Source: Luscinia megarhynchos (lineage: Eukaryota; Chordata; Aves; Passeriformes; Turdidae). Taken from it: a DNA stretch of 64,000 bases. Below are positions 14,061-26,818 of the stretch, piece by piece; position 1 is the stretch's first letter; every line of letters starts with the position of its first letter. A program made the position numbers and the translations under genes. A model generated the notes under the pieces. It saw only the letters and a program-made list of their open reading frames with translations. It was not told the origin of the DNA and did no database searches. The stretch covers positions 17,897,056 through 17,961,055 of the forward strand of contig JAPFBE010000013.1 in NCBI GenBank assembly GCA_034336665.1. The letters are read 5' to 3'.

Positions 14061-14703
14061 GCTTTGCTCCAAGTTATCAAGGTAAAAATGCCTTTTCCAG
14101 GGGGAACACTATCTGGAAGAACACAGCCAAATACACAGATAACTTTGGTATTGTTACCAGTAATAGGGGACCTACTGATTGTTTTACAGTCAGTGGGATT
14201 GTTGTTCAACCTTCCCTGGCCAGAGGTAATTCTGAAGTGGAAATGCATTTGTCAGAACAGATTCCTTCCCTCAGGTGCCAGATATACCAGCAAAACAACG
14301 ATCAACTACCCTGAGAGGCATTTTCTCAAACTTGTTCTATCTAAAATCTCTTACAGTCACTTTCAGGCATCTGAAGAAAGGTTGTAATTTTTCATGGAAG
14401 ACATTTTCAAAACACTAGGGCCATGACTTTAGGCAGAAATAAGTACACACAATCTTTCCCCTAAATAAGGCCTTTGGGGAATCCTAGATGGCAGGCTTTG
14501 GGCTGCTTGTTGTTAGGCCTCCTGTTTAAAATACTCACTTAAAAGGGCCTAATGATGTAGCTCAGTTTTGTTAAAACCTGAGAAAACCAGGATCAGAAGA
14601 GCAAAGTCCAGTCCTTAGAATGGAGAAAATAAATGAAGAACAAACATTTCAGATGTGTTTGTAAGTGAGGTCTGTCCGTATCCCATTGCACACGAAGGGG
14701 AAT

Positions 14704-14736
14704 ATGGGAAGATGGGCCAAAATGGGAAGATGGGCC
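14704..14736. repeat. 18-bp-spaced direct duplication
   Basis: ATGGGAAGATGGGCC occurs exactly at 14704-14718 and again at 14722-14736. This is a two-copy tandem duplication with an 18-bp period. Confidence 0.9.
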
Positions 14737-16739
14737 CTTACTGACTCTTCTCTGCCTCTCCCAATACCATGTGAGCTGAAGGTGCTCATGGCTGGGAGTT
14801 GTTTGTGGTTTTATTGTGATTCACCAACCCACAGCATTCTAGAATGCATCAAAAGCTTGCATGGCCTCAAGAAGAAGCTGGCCAAGACCATGGAAGAAAA
14901 ATGCATTAAGAGCTTTCAAATACACAGAAACTACCTTTGACTCATGGAGTCCTTGACTTGCTGTTCAGAGGGAATATCATACACCAAACGTTCCTCTGTA
15001 TTCTTCCCTAAGCACCCACCTTCAGCTCCTTTGAGACAGAATACTGCAGCAGATAAACCTTGATTTGGCACAGCCATGCACATGTAATGTAGAAAGGAAA
15101 AAAAACTCCTACAAATGCTTTTTGTAATTCAATTACAGTATCATTTTGCAAGCATCAGAAAGTTTAAAGAGTTGCTTCTGGTCTTTTAACATAAAATTCA
15201 CATTCAATTCTGAATTCCTTAGAGTTTCAGACACACCAAGTTTGTTTTGGTTTCTTTGTTAACACATGCAGAAGAATGTTTCATTTAAAGTATTCTACTG
15301 ATAGAGACAAATAAAACACAAGTATACCACCCCTGAGCCTGGATTGTTTACATTTGTATAACTATGCTGGTTTTAGTGAGAGATGAGAGATGGCAACAGA
15401 GGAATCAAAATGGGACAGCCCTTACTGCTGCAGACAGAACTGGAGCTCTTGGTGTTTAGTCCCTGCTGAACTAACAGCAGCTGAATCTACAATTAGCCAT
15501 TTCCAAAAGAAAAAGTCCAGGGAAAACATGACAATGACAAGTTTTTTTTCAGGATACAGTATGAAAACCATTTTATAAGAATGTGAAAACTATAAATTTT
15601 GTTTCTTGATATGGCTGGTCCTTTTCCTAGTTATATATTTGTTCTTGAATTCTTTTATTCAATACCTATAGGGCATACCTTTGTCCTTAAAAACACATAC
15701 CTCTTTGAATACATAAACAGAAGCCAACATCTTCTGACTATTTATAAACTAAGTATTAGACATTCAATTATTATAGCTGAAAGATATATGCATTATTTTA
15801 TTTGAGTCAGAGTTTACAAGAGGCCAGACAGAATTTTGTTAATTTAGTCTCTCTAAAGCAGGTTCTATCAGGCCCTATACGTTTTTCAAGTCTTGAAAAT
15901 TATACAGGAATTTAAGTCTACACTGATTTTGCTACCCAACTGTCAGAGACTACACCTACTCACAAGTCTATGTTTGTGCTAGAGATATCTCATTTAATTT
16001 TGTAGGGATTTTTTCTGTCAGTTGGGATCTAGACACATCCCACTTCTATTTTTATTTCTTCTCTCCTCCACCATGTTACTACTGAGCTGAGGGGGTTGAG
16101 CTGACATCTTTCATAGATCAAGAGGAAACACCCTGCAGTTGAGGCAGCAGTAAAGCAAGTTTCACTGCTGCTCTCATCCACGTGTTTCAGTCACTTGTCA
16201 GAGTAGCTGGGCATGGAGTCAAGTCCCATAATCCTGCCCTCAGCACTGACCTGGACCACAGGGGCAGCAGCTTTTCCCAGCACCAGTCACCAGTTTACTA
16301 GAAAGCAGAAACATTGCTCCCTTTGTATTCCTTAGAGCTGTGGAGTAATAACAGGATGGAAAAGGTTTGAGGCAACATTCATCCTGGCTGGAGTTGATCT
16401 ACTGACCTATGTGTGAAGAGCTCCGTGTATCCCATTACCATTTCTTGGAGTCATCCTCACCCTTTGTTCCCCACCTTTATTAAAAGACCTGAAGATTAAT
16501 GCAGGGAACAAATGGCAGAGAAATAAATCTTTGTCTGTGTTACATTTCAAGGGTGGTGTTTCACAAGTGTAATTGTTTGGAAGGGTGTTTTGTTATGAGG
16601 GGTTTTTTTTTTGTGTGTTTCTTTAACACACAACAAAAATCACAATAAAATCTGCTAGTGTTTATACATACTTAGCTTGGGGCTTCTATAACTTTGAAGC
16701 CATTGTAGGTAAAGATATTGTTCAGAATTTTAGTTTTAC
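14737..16739. other. Anonymous AT-rich intergenic sequence
   Basis: No gene or named element is recognised. A T-rich run near 16601-16620 is followed by GTGTG and then ACACAC, forming a weak inverted repeat (about 16611-16640). Open frames are at most 68 codons. Confidence 0.5.
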
Positions 16740-17060
16740 AACATTAAATGGCTTTATTATCTTTCTAATTTCAAAGCAGACGAGTAACTCAGTTCCTCCA
16801 GGAACACAACATAATTAGTCGTCTGCAGACATTACAGAATGATTTTTTTTCCCTGACAAAATTAAAATCCCTCATTATCTTTAAAATACTTTGTAGAGTA
16901 TCTTGCTTTTAAATTTAAAGACGGAGAATGGATGACAAATTGGAATTAAATGGACCTTATTTACCTGGCTTTCTAACTTGGTCAGATTTGGACTATTGTT
17001 TCAAATAAGAAATCATTTATTTTCTTTCTATCATCATTAAGGCTACTTTTTTTCTCAAGA
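16740..17060. promoter_or_regulatory. Possible regulatory block with nested inverted repeats
   Basis: GCAGACGA at 16776-16783 pairs perfectly with TCGTCTGC at 16819-16826. Between them GTTCCT at 16792-16797 pairs with AGGAAC at 16800-16805. The outer arms carry CpG in an otherwise CpG-poor, AT-rich block that also contains CATAATTAG. The arrangement could act as paired protein-binding sites or a small two-stem structure. Function is inference; neither a transcript nor conservation can be seen from one sequence. Confidence 0.25.
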
Positions 17061-20000
17061 TTATCTTCCTTTATTTTTAGGTGTTTGGGTGATCTTGCTA
17101 AACTGAAAGGCAGGACTGCATTGGTTGTATTTTGTTCTAGACAAATCAATGCTATCTCAGATAGTAGTCTAAAAATTTTTTTCCTTCCTATTTTTAATTT
17201 GGAAGCTGATTTTTCTTCTCATACAAGAATTCCAAATGTTCAACAGAGTAAACAATGAAAAATATCCTTGAAAATAGTGTTGACCCACTCTTGCCCCACT
17301 GGTTAATTTTCTGCAACCTTAGAATTGGCACCTGCAGCATCATATTTGTAAATAACTACTCACTTTGCAACTAACTCTTTCACTACTATAATCCAGAGTT
17401 TATGCCTAAATAAGCACACACACATCCCCAGAGTATTTAGGTAAGTTATCCAGACTTCCTATTAAGTAAAGAGCATGTAAAAATCTGCAAGTGATGAGAG
17501 GAAAGATAGACAATTTTTAGAAATTTAATCACAAAATAAACTCTCTTAAAGCGTGATCCATAGATGAATATATTGGCAAGAATGTCCTTGTCTGCTGTCT
17601 CTTTACACTGTTAACACAAACTCATTTAGTGTCTTCCCTTTTCATTTGGGAGCTCTCTCATTGCACAGCCCCTAAAAGATTTCAAGCAATTTGGGAGTCA
17701 GTCCAGAGGGACCTGGGGGGAAGGTACAATAACCCTCCCAAATATAAATAACACAAACAAGTAAATTTGCCCCTGCAAATTCCACTACCTTAGAGAGTGC
17801 TGAGAGAGCTGAGTAACAGTTGAGCAACATTTGACTTTACAAACAATCTACCAATTTTCAATGAAGGGTCTTTGACACGTTTTCTTAGCACTTTCTGCCC
17901 CTCCAAGACCTAGGAAATAAACTTTTAGAAAGATAAATGTTCACAGAAAGAAATTGACAAAATTTGGAAGCAACAGCACATGAAATTTGAGAACATTTTT
18001 CAAAAGTGTAGGTATATATCTCTATGTCATTCAAACTATAGTATTTTATTTATGTGAGCTAATCACACAAAAAAATAAAAGCTATAGAGACTCTACACAA
18101 TGTAGAGTTTAGGATAAAATAAAAAAAATTCAAAGAATATCAGTAAATATCTAAGCCATTTTAAGAAAAACACATGGTCCACCACTGTAATATTGAAGGA
18201 ATTGACAGTGAACCAAACTTTAATCCTACTCCACCATTAACTTGCTTCATGTTTCTGACCAACAATAGCAATAATTTTTATTTTGCCTTCTATTTTCTCC
18301 CTTTTCCTTGTTAACTTTAGTATCTTACAGATATAGAATATTACAGTGGAGATGGTGCTCTTAACTGTTCTAGGTGATGCCCCTCCAAAGGGATAAAGGA
18401 GGGGCCTGAAATACACTGTGTTATCTCTGGACTACAGCTAATCAAAGCTTCTAGTGAAGATGGTTCCAGAACTTGGAAATCTCAAGTTATACACAATGTT
18501 TCTCTATCACAGTCCATCAGAAATACTACATCTCCATCAGAGCTCTACTTTTAGGTGTGACCTTCTGCAAAACTATGAAACAAATCGTCGTTGTCTTTTA
18601 TACTCCTTCTAAGAGACCCCTTAAAACGTGGGATGAAGACCACAGCTGAGACCTGTCCTCCTCTGACACAGGGAGACTCCTTACAAATCAGGATGGCACT
18701 GATCTAGGCTGAGAGCAGAGCTGTCTGATATGCTGGTTTAAGACTACCATGAATTGCTCTCCCCTCAACGAGCTCAAGGTGTTGTTGCACACACAGCTAC
18801 ATGAGTGCTTTGACAAGAAACTCACACCTCTAAGCTCAAAAAGACAGGTCAAAAAACAGGACCAAAACACCTGTCTAAAAGAAACACATGAAGAAATGTG
18901 ATGCATTCACATCTCTTGGTGCTCTGGAGGACAAGAGCTAACTCTAAGAGAAAGCCTCAGCTGGAACCACCAGTATCTGCTCTTACAGGAACAATGATGA
19001 CAATATGATCTTCCCAGTGAGAATATCAAGAATGCTGGAAGGCCCATTTCTCAAGAAAGTTGTTTGTTTTGAATTATTCACTTAGTTCCTCAGTTAATTT
19101 ATTCCAAGAATCTGGCTATTACATCCCAGGCTACCATCTTTCAAACTGTGTTTAATTGTCATCACAAAGATGAAATTCTTTCCCTCGTTTTGAAGATGAG
19201 ACAGAAATTGTTGCAAGAAGAATAATTAAAATGAACAAGGGAAAAAAATTTAAAAAACCAGTAGAACAGCCCACAAAACAACAAATATTACTAAAACTCT
19301 AGCTCTGAAACAGACAAAAAATTAACATGACCTAATAAAATTTATGGTGGGGTTATTGCCGTTATTATCTGGAAGACAATAAACATATTGACTAGTGCTC
19401 CTTCACACAGAAACCTTCAATTGTCAGCCTTCACACAAGCCTGTGGCTATAAATAGATAAGTGAATTTTGATTTATCTGTATTATAAATATAGACCTCTC
19501 AAATATGAGCAATATATAGACACAAGAAAAGCACGATGGGCAGAGATTAGGGCATGGCACAGACCTGGCTCCTTCCAGTCCCTTCAGACCAAGGACAAAC
19601 AACTGCCATTCAAGCCCCATTCATTTACCTCCACCTTCAAACAAAGCCACCACAAACACCAGGCTAAATACCATGACCTTTCCTGGCCTGTCTCCCCCCA
19701 TACAAAACATTTCTTTATTCATTCTTTGTAAAAGCACATGCAAGTTTCTACCTGAAACTTTCAAAGTTGCACTCCATATACAGTCTTTTCCTGTTCTACA
19801 CTCTGCTTTTCAGATCCTCCTACAGAAACCCAAAATACTCTGTCAGATCTGTATGTAAACCCTGTTTCTCTGTAAGACCTCAAAGAGAATTTATATTCAT
19901 GCTATATGCATGTATCTGCCCTCTGTGGGATATTGCCAGCTCAGCTAGGGTACCTTCACCATCTAATCCATGCACATCAAAGCATCTTAGGAGCTCCAGA

Positions 20001-20410
20001 ATGAATTACTACAGGCTTTCATGGCATAATTTATACACATATCTAATGTGGTGAGCCAGACATCTGCAGTCCTGAGAAGCAGCTCAAGTTTCAGAAATGA
20101 GCCCTAAAGTTTCAGCCTAGTTCATGTGGCTTCACCACCACTAGCCCAACTCTCTGCTGCCTCTGCTGCCCCACAGGACACAAGGTAGTTTTAGTGAGCC
20201 TGTCACAGAGCAGTGTCACAGCAGTGCCATTGGCTGTGATGGTCCCAGACACCTGGTGAAGTCACCCAGCCACGGGGCATTCACACCAACATGTGCATGG
20301 CACCTTCTGGGATGTATTCTAACAATACAGGAGGTCTTTGTTAAATCTGCACCTGTCAGCATTCAGAAAATGCCAACATTCCCAGCATTTGAGCATCCCC
20401 AGTGTCCCAG
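17061..20410. other. Anonymous AT-rich intergenic sequence with one GC-rich hairpin
   Basis: No gene is seen. A perfect 8-bp stem, GCCCCTCC at 18379-18386 and GGAGGGGC at 18398-18405, encloses an 11-base loop. No longer flanking pairing was found, so a microRNA precursor is unlikely. Short open frames (up to 95 codons) show no recognisable product. Confidence 0.5.
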
Positions 20411-21133
20411 TGTCCTGGTTTGAAAGACAGGTGTCTGCCAATAAAGGCAGAAGCTTCTCTTTAAAATGGAGAATGTAAACCCCCTCCCTCCAAATTATTA
20501 TAATTTTGAAATTCAGGGGCTCTCACACAAAGATATGGGAATTAGGAATAACAGTTCTTTACTAGGAAAATTAAAATAGAAGCACAGAATTACAGAGAAC
20601 AATCCCAAAACACTGACAGAGTCAGAATACAACCTGACACCCTGTCAGTCGGGGTGTTGGTATCAGTCCCATTGAATGGTGGCTGCATCCTCCCTGCAGT
20701 GACAGATGTGGTTCAGCTGGAAGCAGTGCTCCTGTAGAAGGTGCAGTTTTCCTCTGAAGGTCCAGGGATGATGTGGAAAGGTCTGGCTTTCCTCTGGAAT
20801 CCAGTGGAAAGAAGGTATCTTGGTGTTCCAAATCTCAGTTTTTATCTGGGTAGGAAAGGCTTGGCTCCTCTCCCTGGATGGAGCATCTCCCAGTGGGATG
20901 ATGTAATTTTATCAGTCATGCAGTGGGACTGAATGGCCCAGCAGCAGATGATATCTTCCTGGAGGGAGGGTGGGTTGTGGGAAAGATAAAGATGATTGCC
21001 CCACCTGGTTTTAAAGATGGCCCATTAGCAGATAATATGTGCCACGGGGATAAGGGTCACTGCCCCACCCAGCTTCAACAGATGGTGATAGAATACACAT
21101 TTCTGGCCACATCCTGTATTGCAACCCAACACA
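20411..21133 (-). mobile_element. Avian endogenous retrovirus LTR (ERVL-like), minus orientation
   Basis: Read on the minus strand, the element starts TGTGTTGGGTTGC (at 21133) and ends CAAACCAGGACA (at 20411), giving the TG...CA ends expected of an LTR. A TATA-like GATAAAA reads on the minus strand near 20838-20847. The terminal part, with ATTATAATAATTTGGAGGG and the pyrimidine/purine blocks near 20460-20515, matches an LTR ending I know from songbird sequence. Length is 723 bp. No retroviral gene lies beside it on either side, so it is a solo LTR or a remnant. I found no convincing target-site duplication (flanks CCCAG and AGACA), so one end may be off by a few bases or mutated. Short frames inside are not genes. 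ERVL class is assigned from memory of similar sequence and is less certain than the LTR call. Confidence 0.85.
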
Positions 21134-23402
21134 AGACACTCAGTAAGTTCATCTCTACAGAATTAATTACATTGTTACCTTAAATATTTGTTTTATATTC
21201 CGATCTTTAATAAAAGCAATCAAAGTTATGCTTCAGAAGCAACTTTATTTAAGTTTAGGGGGGGGTCCTTCTGTTTGTGATTTTTCCCCCCTCAAACAGT
21301 TCCACATTGCTCCTTACATACAGAATATTTGCTCATTCTAAGGACCATAATCCTTTCCTAATTTAAATTTCCCATAAGCCATATCTTGTACACAACCTGG
21401 AAGAAGTGAGGTTTACCTCAATAACTGGAATTTAAAAACATTTAGAAAGAATTGGATGTAACTCAATTTAGAAATGCAGTAAGACCCATTGCTGTATCAC
21501 TGTATCACAGTGAATCTAGCCCTTCCACTTGTCACCTCTCAAGTAAATTCTTGGGATCACATGAACCAAGATTTAATTACATACCAAGCTCTCAGAGGCA
21601 GAGGCATCTTCTGCTTGTGGCTATGAAGTTTCCAGTGTGCTTTTGGGCATAGTAAAGATAGATTCCAAAAGAGCTTTGTGTAAATAATCTGAATCCAATT
21701 TTTGCTTTCTGTTTTTCATTATTGCTGTCTGTTTTTCTGCACCAATGTAACCCACCAGATCCTTGAAAATGTTTCAGTAGGATGGGCACAAAGCCCACCA
21801 GATGCCCACTGTGATCTTTGATTTGAAGTATCAAAATGGCAACATTTGTTTGCACAGTTTTTGTAAATACTTCAAGGCCTTTAGTCTGTAGTTTATTCTG
21901 GTGTTTTGGTAGAAAGAGTCTTCCTTTGGAAAGCTGTACTTGAAGGAACCTGAAAACCAGTTGTTTTGCACAAAGATATTTAACATTTAGTGGAAGAAAC
22001 ATATCTGGAGGGAATCTGTAAAGTAGCTGGGAGAACAGGACACTTAGATGGTAATATCATGTCAATAATTATACTTCTCAAATGGAATCATTGCATACAT
22101 GTGAGGAAAGCCATTAAACACCAATTTTTCTTTTTATAAGTCAATCTTAGTCAAAATTTCATTTTCTTTACAGACAAATAAAATAAAAAAAAATAAAAAA
22201 GGCTATCCTCAATTATGTCCTCAGGTAGAAGAAAGTAAAGCCAAACCAAACTGTGTCTCACTTTATTGCTCACCTGCCTCATAGAAACTAAAGTTGAAGG
22301 GCCTCTTGTGCTCCTCCCAGCATCTCAGGATGGGCTACACCTTAACAACAACCAGAATTCCTGTTTTCAGATGGGTCACAAGTCTTACAGGCTCCACCTG
22401 CAGCCAGCTTTGGAGGAAATGTGAATAGGAGGTTCTTGAACTACAATTCACATAAGGCATTTTTAACTGGGAAAGTTAAATAAGCTAATCCTGCTTTTAC
22501 CTCTGAGGAAACAAAAGTAAAAGACCTTATTTCTGGAGGCTGTGTGAAAAGTGCTATTCTCTAGCTCTTCCCTCCCTATCCTAGAATGGAAAGGATTCCC
22601 AATAAGCCTGAATTTCACAAAATGGGCATTGCTGTTTTCTGTAACTTATAGCCAGTGATTGCTAAATTTGATTTTTAAATAAAATATCAAAGAAAACTGC
22701 CCTACATGAGGACTTAGCTGTTGAAAATATTGAGCTTTTGAAGAAGTTCTCTTCTAAATCAGTGAAACTCTATCAAAGGACTTCCTCAGCTGCTAGAGGG
22801 AAGATGATATGAGAAAATTTTCAGTTTGACTCACATCTATGAGAACAAATAAATGTGTCAATGCTCTAAAATGCATCAAAAACAATGCATTTTTACATTA
22901 CATAAGGCATAAGAATGACAAACCAAAGAATCAGCTGGCTGGTTTTCCCTCCAACATTCATCCTCAATGTTTCAAATATTTACCAACACTTCATTTGCAC
23001 TCTGTCATTCGACTAGTTCTGTGCAGCATGCAGTATAAATCAGACTCAGAGAATACTGCAGAGAGGCAACATATCATCTTTATACCTGTTGACATGGCAT
23101 GCTTTGATCTTTAGGTCTGCCTTGGGCTAGGATCAAAAAGAAAAGTGTAAAGCAGGGTCTTTACTTTCACTAGACTCTTTTGATTCAAGTTATAGGGATA
23201 CACTGATCCATTATATTAGTCACATATTTCCATCTGTCTGCAGAGCCAATTAGAGAGAAATGAAAAAAAAAATAATTTCTCTTGAAGTGTGATTAAAATC
23301 CCTCACTTGGAAAAAAATCCTTAGAATGAAAATCAAACATACAATAAAAGTCAAAAATAAGATAAAAGCAACAAGAGTTTAAGATGGATTATAGCAGAAA
23401 AG
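21134..23402. other. Intergenic sequence with one long unrecognised minus-strand frame
   Basis: No named gene is found. On the minus strand a frame is open from about 22053 down to 21592, about 153 codons (136 from the first ATG at 22002), without a known domain. A G run of seven lies near 21260. Just before the poly-A tract, AATAAA occurs near 23343. Confidence 0.45.

Positions 23403-23439
<37 letters not shown>
23403..23439. repeat. Poly-A tract of 37 bases
   Basis: An uninterrupted run of A follows AG at 23401-23402. An AATAAA occurs about 60 bp upstream, which would fit the tail of a retrocopied transcript. However, no coding homology is visible upstream and I could not find a flanking duplication, so simple slippage expansion is equally likely. 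Confidence 0.95.
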
Positions 23440-23440
<1 letters not shown>

Positions 23441-25919
23441 AAAAGCAAACCTAGAATGTACATTTCAGGTAAAGTGCTGACCAAATCATGACAAGTCTTT
23501 TAGACTCAGGCTGTAACATCTAGTTAAAGTGACATCTGCCCTTACAGTCCTGGTTCTCTTCAAAGGGGATTCCAGAGTAATTTTATTCCCTGATGTCACA
23601 TCAGTTTACAGCATCCTTGCTGTGAATTAGTTCAGATGGCCAGATAAAATTTCCCCATTCAACAAAGGGTTGTACACCAACACCTCCCCAGCAGATATTT
23701 CACAGTAAAGGGGTGGGAGACAAAATTAAAAGAATGCAGACAACGAGACAACTGAAACGCACCCACCCCAGAGAAACCTGAGCACAAGGATGCCACATGT
23801 TTAAATTGCAAAATTCTCCCAATGCCTATGCAGACATGTTTACTAGGAAAACAAACAAACAAACAGAAAAACCCCAACAAAAGCTGTCAATACTTTAGGG
23901 TTGATTTTCATGGATTTCAGCTGATATGAGAGTGTCAACTATTTCATTATAATTTTTCACTGCAATTTCTGCTTCCAAATCCCTTAGGCCCATTTTCAAA
24001 CTCTGTTGAATTACTATGGTGGTATATTCTTTTACCAGACAACATGCATACACAGGCTGCAATATCCAACAACTGATGAAGTGTTTGCAAACTTAATTCC
24101 CATTTCCTTAAAATAAGGCATTGCTATGACAACGTGCAGCTACCACACCACAGCTCCAGCAAAGCAAGCTGTAGGAAACACTATTAATTTATCTACACTT
24201 TCCTTTCCTTTACATTTTGCAATTAAGACCTTTTTCCTTAGTTATTTTGAATGTTTGTGGATACAATTCAGCCGCTGTGTTAATTCTCAGACATCTAATG
24301 TATTATAACCCTTACCTTCCTCACAGAAGAAATGCCTATCATCTTTTCTAGCCTGGGATCTTCAAGTGTTTTTCTGAACAAATACCACAAACAAACAAAC
24401 AAAAAACCAAAAAAACAAACCCTTTCAGATTTTTGCAATATTAATATCATTCATTTATAACTCCATTCAGTTTTTCCAACAGCCCCACTGACCCTTGGTT
24501 TGAATGCAGATTCCTTGTACACTTTTCTTTTTATAGCCCCCACATATTTAACCTTTCTCATATGCCATTTACTACCTTTTTTCCCTAGAGTTTCTATATT
24601 TCATTAAAGTTTTCCTGACATATCTTTTTTATTAACTTTCTCTTTCAATATCTCACACTTCAAATAAACTGTCTTATTTATACTTCAAATACTTTTCCTT
24701 TGGTTGTTTTTATCAGTTAATTAAAAAAAGACAAACCCTTCATCTCAGTGTGTTTTTCTCACCATTTTCACTAGTTTCTCCTAGAGTGGATCAGAGTACA
24801 GACAGAACTTGTTTAGTTGAAAAAGTATCCCTTTGAAATCAGAAGTCCACAGCCAAGCTGAAAGGACTGTGGAGAATAAAATTCATTTTGTGGCCCCTTA
24901 AAGACAAGTTAACATTTAATAATTTTTAAAGTGGAGGACACCACAGTGAGCATTAAAAATGTCCAGAAAGGACCTCAGAAATGGGGAAAATAATGTCCTG
25001 AGAACAAGCAATTCAGGTTGTCAACTTGACAGAAGATGTTTCTGCTCGATGACTAGCTGTTGCCAACTTAAAGGCAACTATAAAAATAAAAGTAAAACAT
25101 ATCCACACAACAAGAATCTTCTATAAAACGTGTGACAAAAAATGTTTATTTTGAGCTGTTTAAATCATACTTGATGGGTAACATGGGTTATGTGCTAGAT
25201 GTTCAGTCTCTACTCCCCAGCTTCAGTGCTCTGCCCCGCCCTGAAACAGTTTCTGTAGAAAACACAATGGCAAATTAAGACACTGTTTTATTGCACTGGG
25301 TGGATATTTACCAGCTGAGAAGCAGAACTGAAAACCCACCCACAGATTTCATGGAGGACATCAAAGCTCACTTCATATTAAGATTTCCTGAACTACAGTG
25401 AGCAAGCAATGGACCCCCCCAATTGGGGTTAGTAATCCCCTCACATCATCCAGTCCCCCTTAGTAACAGTTTTAGAAATATATCCAGTTCATATTTTATT
25501 AGCCTATATAAAATATGGGATTCATCTGTTCCAAATACTCCCTTACTGTTAGTCTTAAACCAAATATTTTATTAGTATTTTAAGCTTGGATTCTTAATAT
25601 TTTGCAAAGAAATAATGTATTTAAATTGTTTTATGCCCTGAGCAATGCCAGTAAATAACTTTTATGAGTAACTTGCATTCCTAATTATATTCTTTGCATT
25701 CTGTTCCACAAATGGTGTTTTTTATATTCCAGTAGTGGTCCACTAGACAATGTACCCCAGGTATTCCAGGCCACAGAAAATAGGTCTGTTAGAGATACTC
25801 ATTTGAGAGTCTTGCTCTTTAGCTAAGCTGAATGCATTCTTTTTCCCATTGAAAAATCTCTATGACAGTATAAATCAAATTTAAAAAGCAATAAGAAAAA
25901 ATGAAGAAAAAAGACTTGC
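23440..25919. other. Anonymous AT-rich intergenic sequence
   Basis: No gene is seen. It holds CAAA repeats at 23849-23865 and 24388-24424, and a loop-less 12-bp palindrome CCCCAATTGGGG at 25417-25428. Open frames are at most 73 codons. Confidence 0.5.
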
Positions 25920-26047
25920 CAAAACAGAGCTTTGATTTCCTCTGCTGAAGCACTATCAATGACTCCAGACAGAGTCCAGAAGAACTTGCATCTATCCAAG
26001 TCCTCACATGCAGACCAGACCAATTCTTCATCTGACATGCCAGTTTC
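25920..26047 (-). other. Weak exon-like segment, minus strand, unrecognised
   Basis: On the minus strand, TTAG at 26048-26051 could be a splice acceptor. The frame from 26047 then reads 42 codons with balanced, acidic, soluble-protein-like composition (start ETGMSDEELVWSACEDLD, end SASAEEIKALFW). It stops at TG|GCAAGT, a possible GC-type donor at 25919. After that the reading becomes phenylalanine-rich and intron-like. I do not recognise the product. The acceptor has only a modest pyrimidine tract and GC donors are rare, so this may be chance or a decayed pseudogene. It could pair with the segment 26573-26748 upstream on the same strand. Confidence 0.18.
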
Positions 26048-26572
26048 CTAACTAAAAATATTTACAGTATAACAGAATTTCATGTCAGTCCATCATGAGC
26101 CCTTTATAAGCTGAACTGCCTTTCTATTTCTAACAGCTTGCATATCACAAAGGGTGTGTGTCAGAGAGCTTGTGCTGTTGAGACTTCTTGGGATGTCCCA
26201 AAAAACTCTGCTTTGATTTTCTTCTGTCTTTACAAAACCCCACACCTTATTATTATATATAATTTAAACAATTCTTTGAAATCTATAGTGTTGGATCCTT
26301 CAAAAAATCCAGACTGTAAATGGTTTGAGCTATCTTCTCCCTCCAAAGCTCTTGGCCTTATCCAAACTCTTCTTCCAGACTTTGCTATATTATATGCAAA
26401 AGGTGTCTGTAAGTTTCAAAGGATTACAAAAGATGGGGCAGAAGTGAAAACCTCCAGGAAGAGAGTATGTGACTAGTGTTTGTGAGGTCCAACCTATGTG
26501 CACAGATCTGTCTGTCTCCAGCAGACTTGTTTGCTCCCTATGTCATATGACAATAGAGAGGAGAAGAAAACA

Positions 26573-26748
26573 TTAGGCCACACTAAAATTTTGACTCTTG
26601 TCCTTTGGGCTGGAGATCCCAGTGACATAGCACAGATTTGCCAACAAAGCTTGAACCCACACTGCTTCTAGGAGCTGTTGGTAAATTCCTATGCAGTACA
26701 TTAAAGCATCATCAGCCTGTTGTAATGTCAGCTTTATCTCAAGAAGAA
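26573..26748 (-). other. Weak exon-like segment, minus strand, unrecognised
   Basis: On the minus strand a good pyrimidine tract ending CTCTTTACAG (AG at 26749-26750) precedes a frame that stays open to a stop at about 26573. Its middle reads as an amphipathic helix-like stretch (QQADDALMYCIGIYQQLLEA). No clear GT donor ends it, so if real it would be a terminal exon or a pseudogene fragment. The product is not recognised. It shares strand with the exon-like piece at 25920-26047, about 525 bp further downstream, which is the only reason to mention both. Confidence 0.15.
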
Positions 26749-26818
26749 CTGTAAAGAGGTGGTAAAGTGCATTACATGAGACTACAGTCAAGGGAAAAGC
26801 AGAAAACAAATATACCAT

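Noticed and set aside
13767..14387. 206-codon plus-strand frame
   Set aside because: It lies in a GC-elevated patch with frames open on both strands. It has no domain, and about one frame of this length is plausible by chance in 64 kb.
18379..18405. GC-rich hairpin considered as a microRNA precursor or terminator
   Set aside because: The stem is only 8 bp with no extension; vertebrate microRNA precursors need about 25-30 paired bases.
22839..23439. Possible processed pseudogene ending in the 37-base A tract
   Set aside because: An AATAAA lies upstream, but there is no recognisable coding similarity and no flanking duplication.
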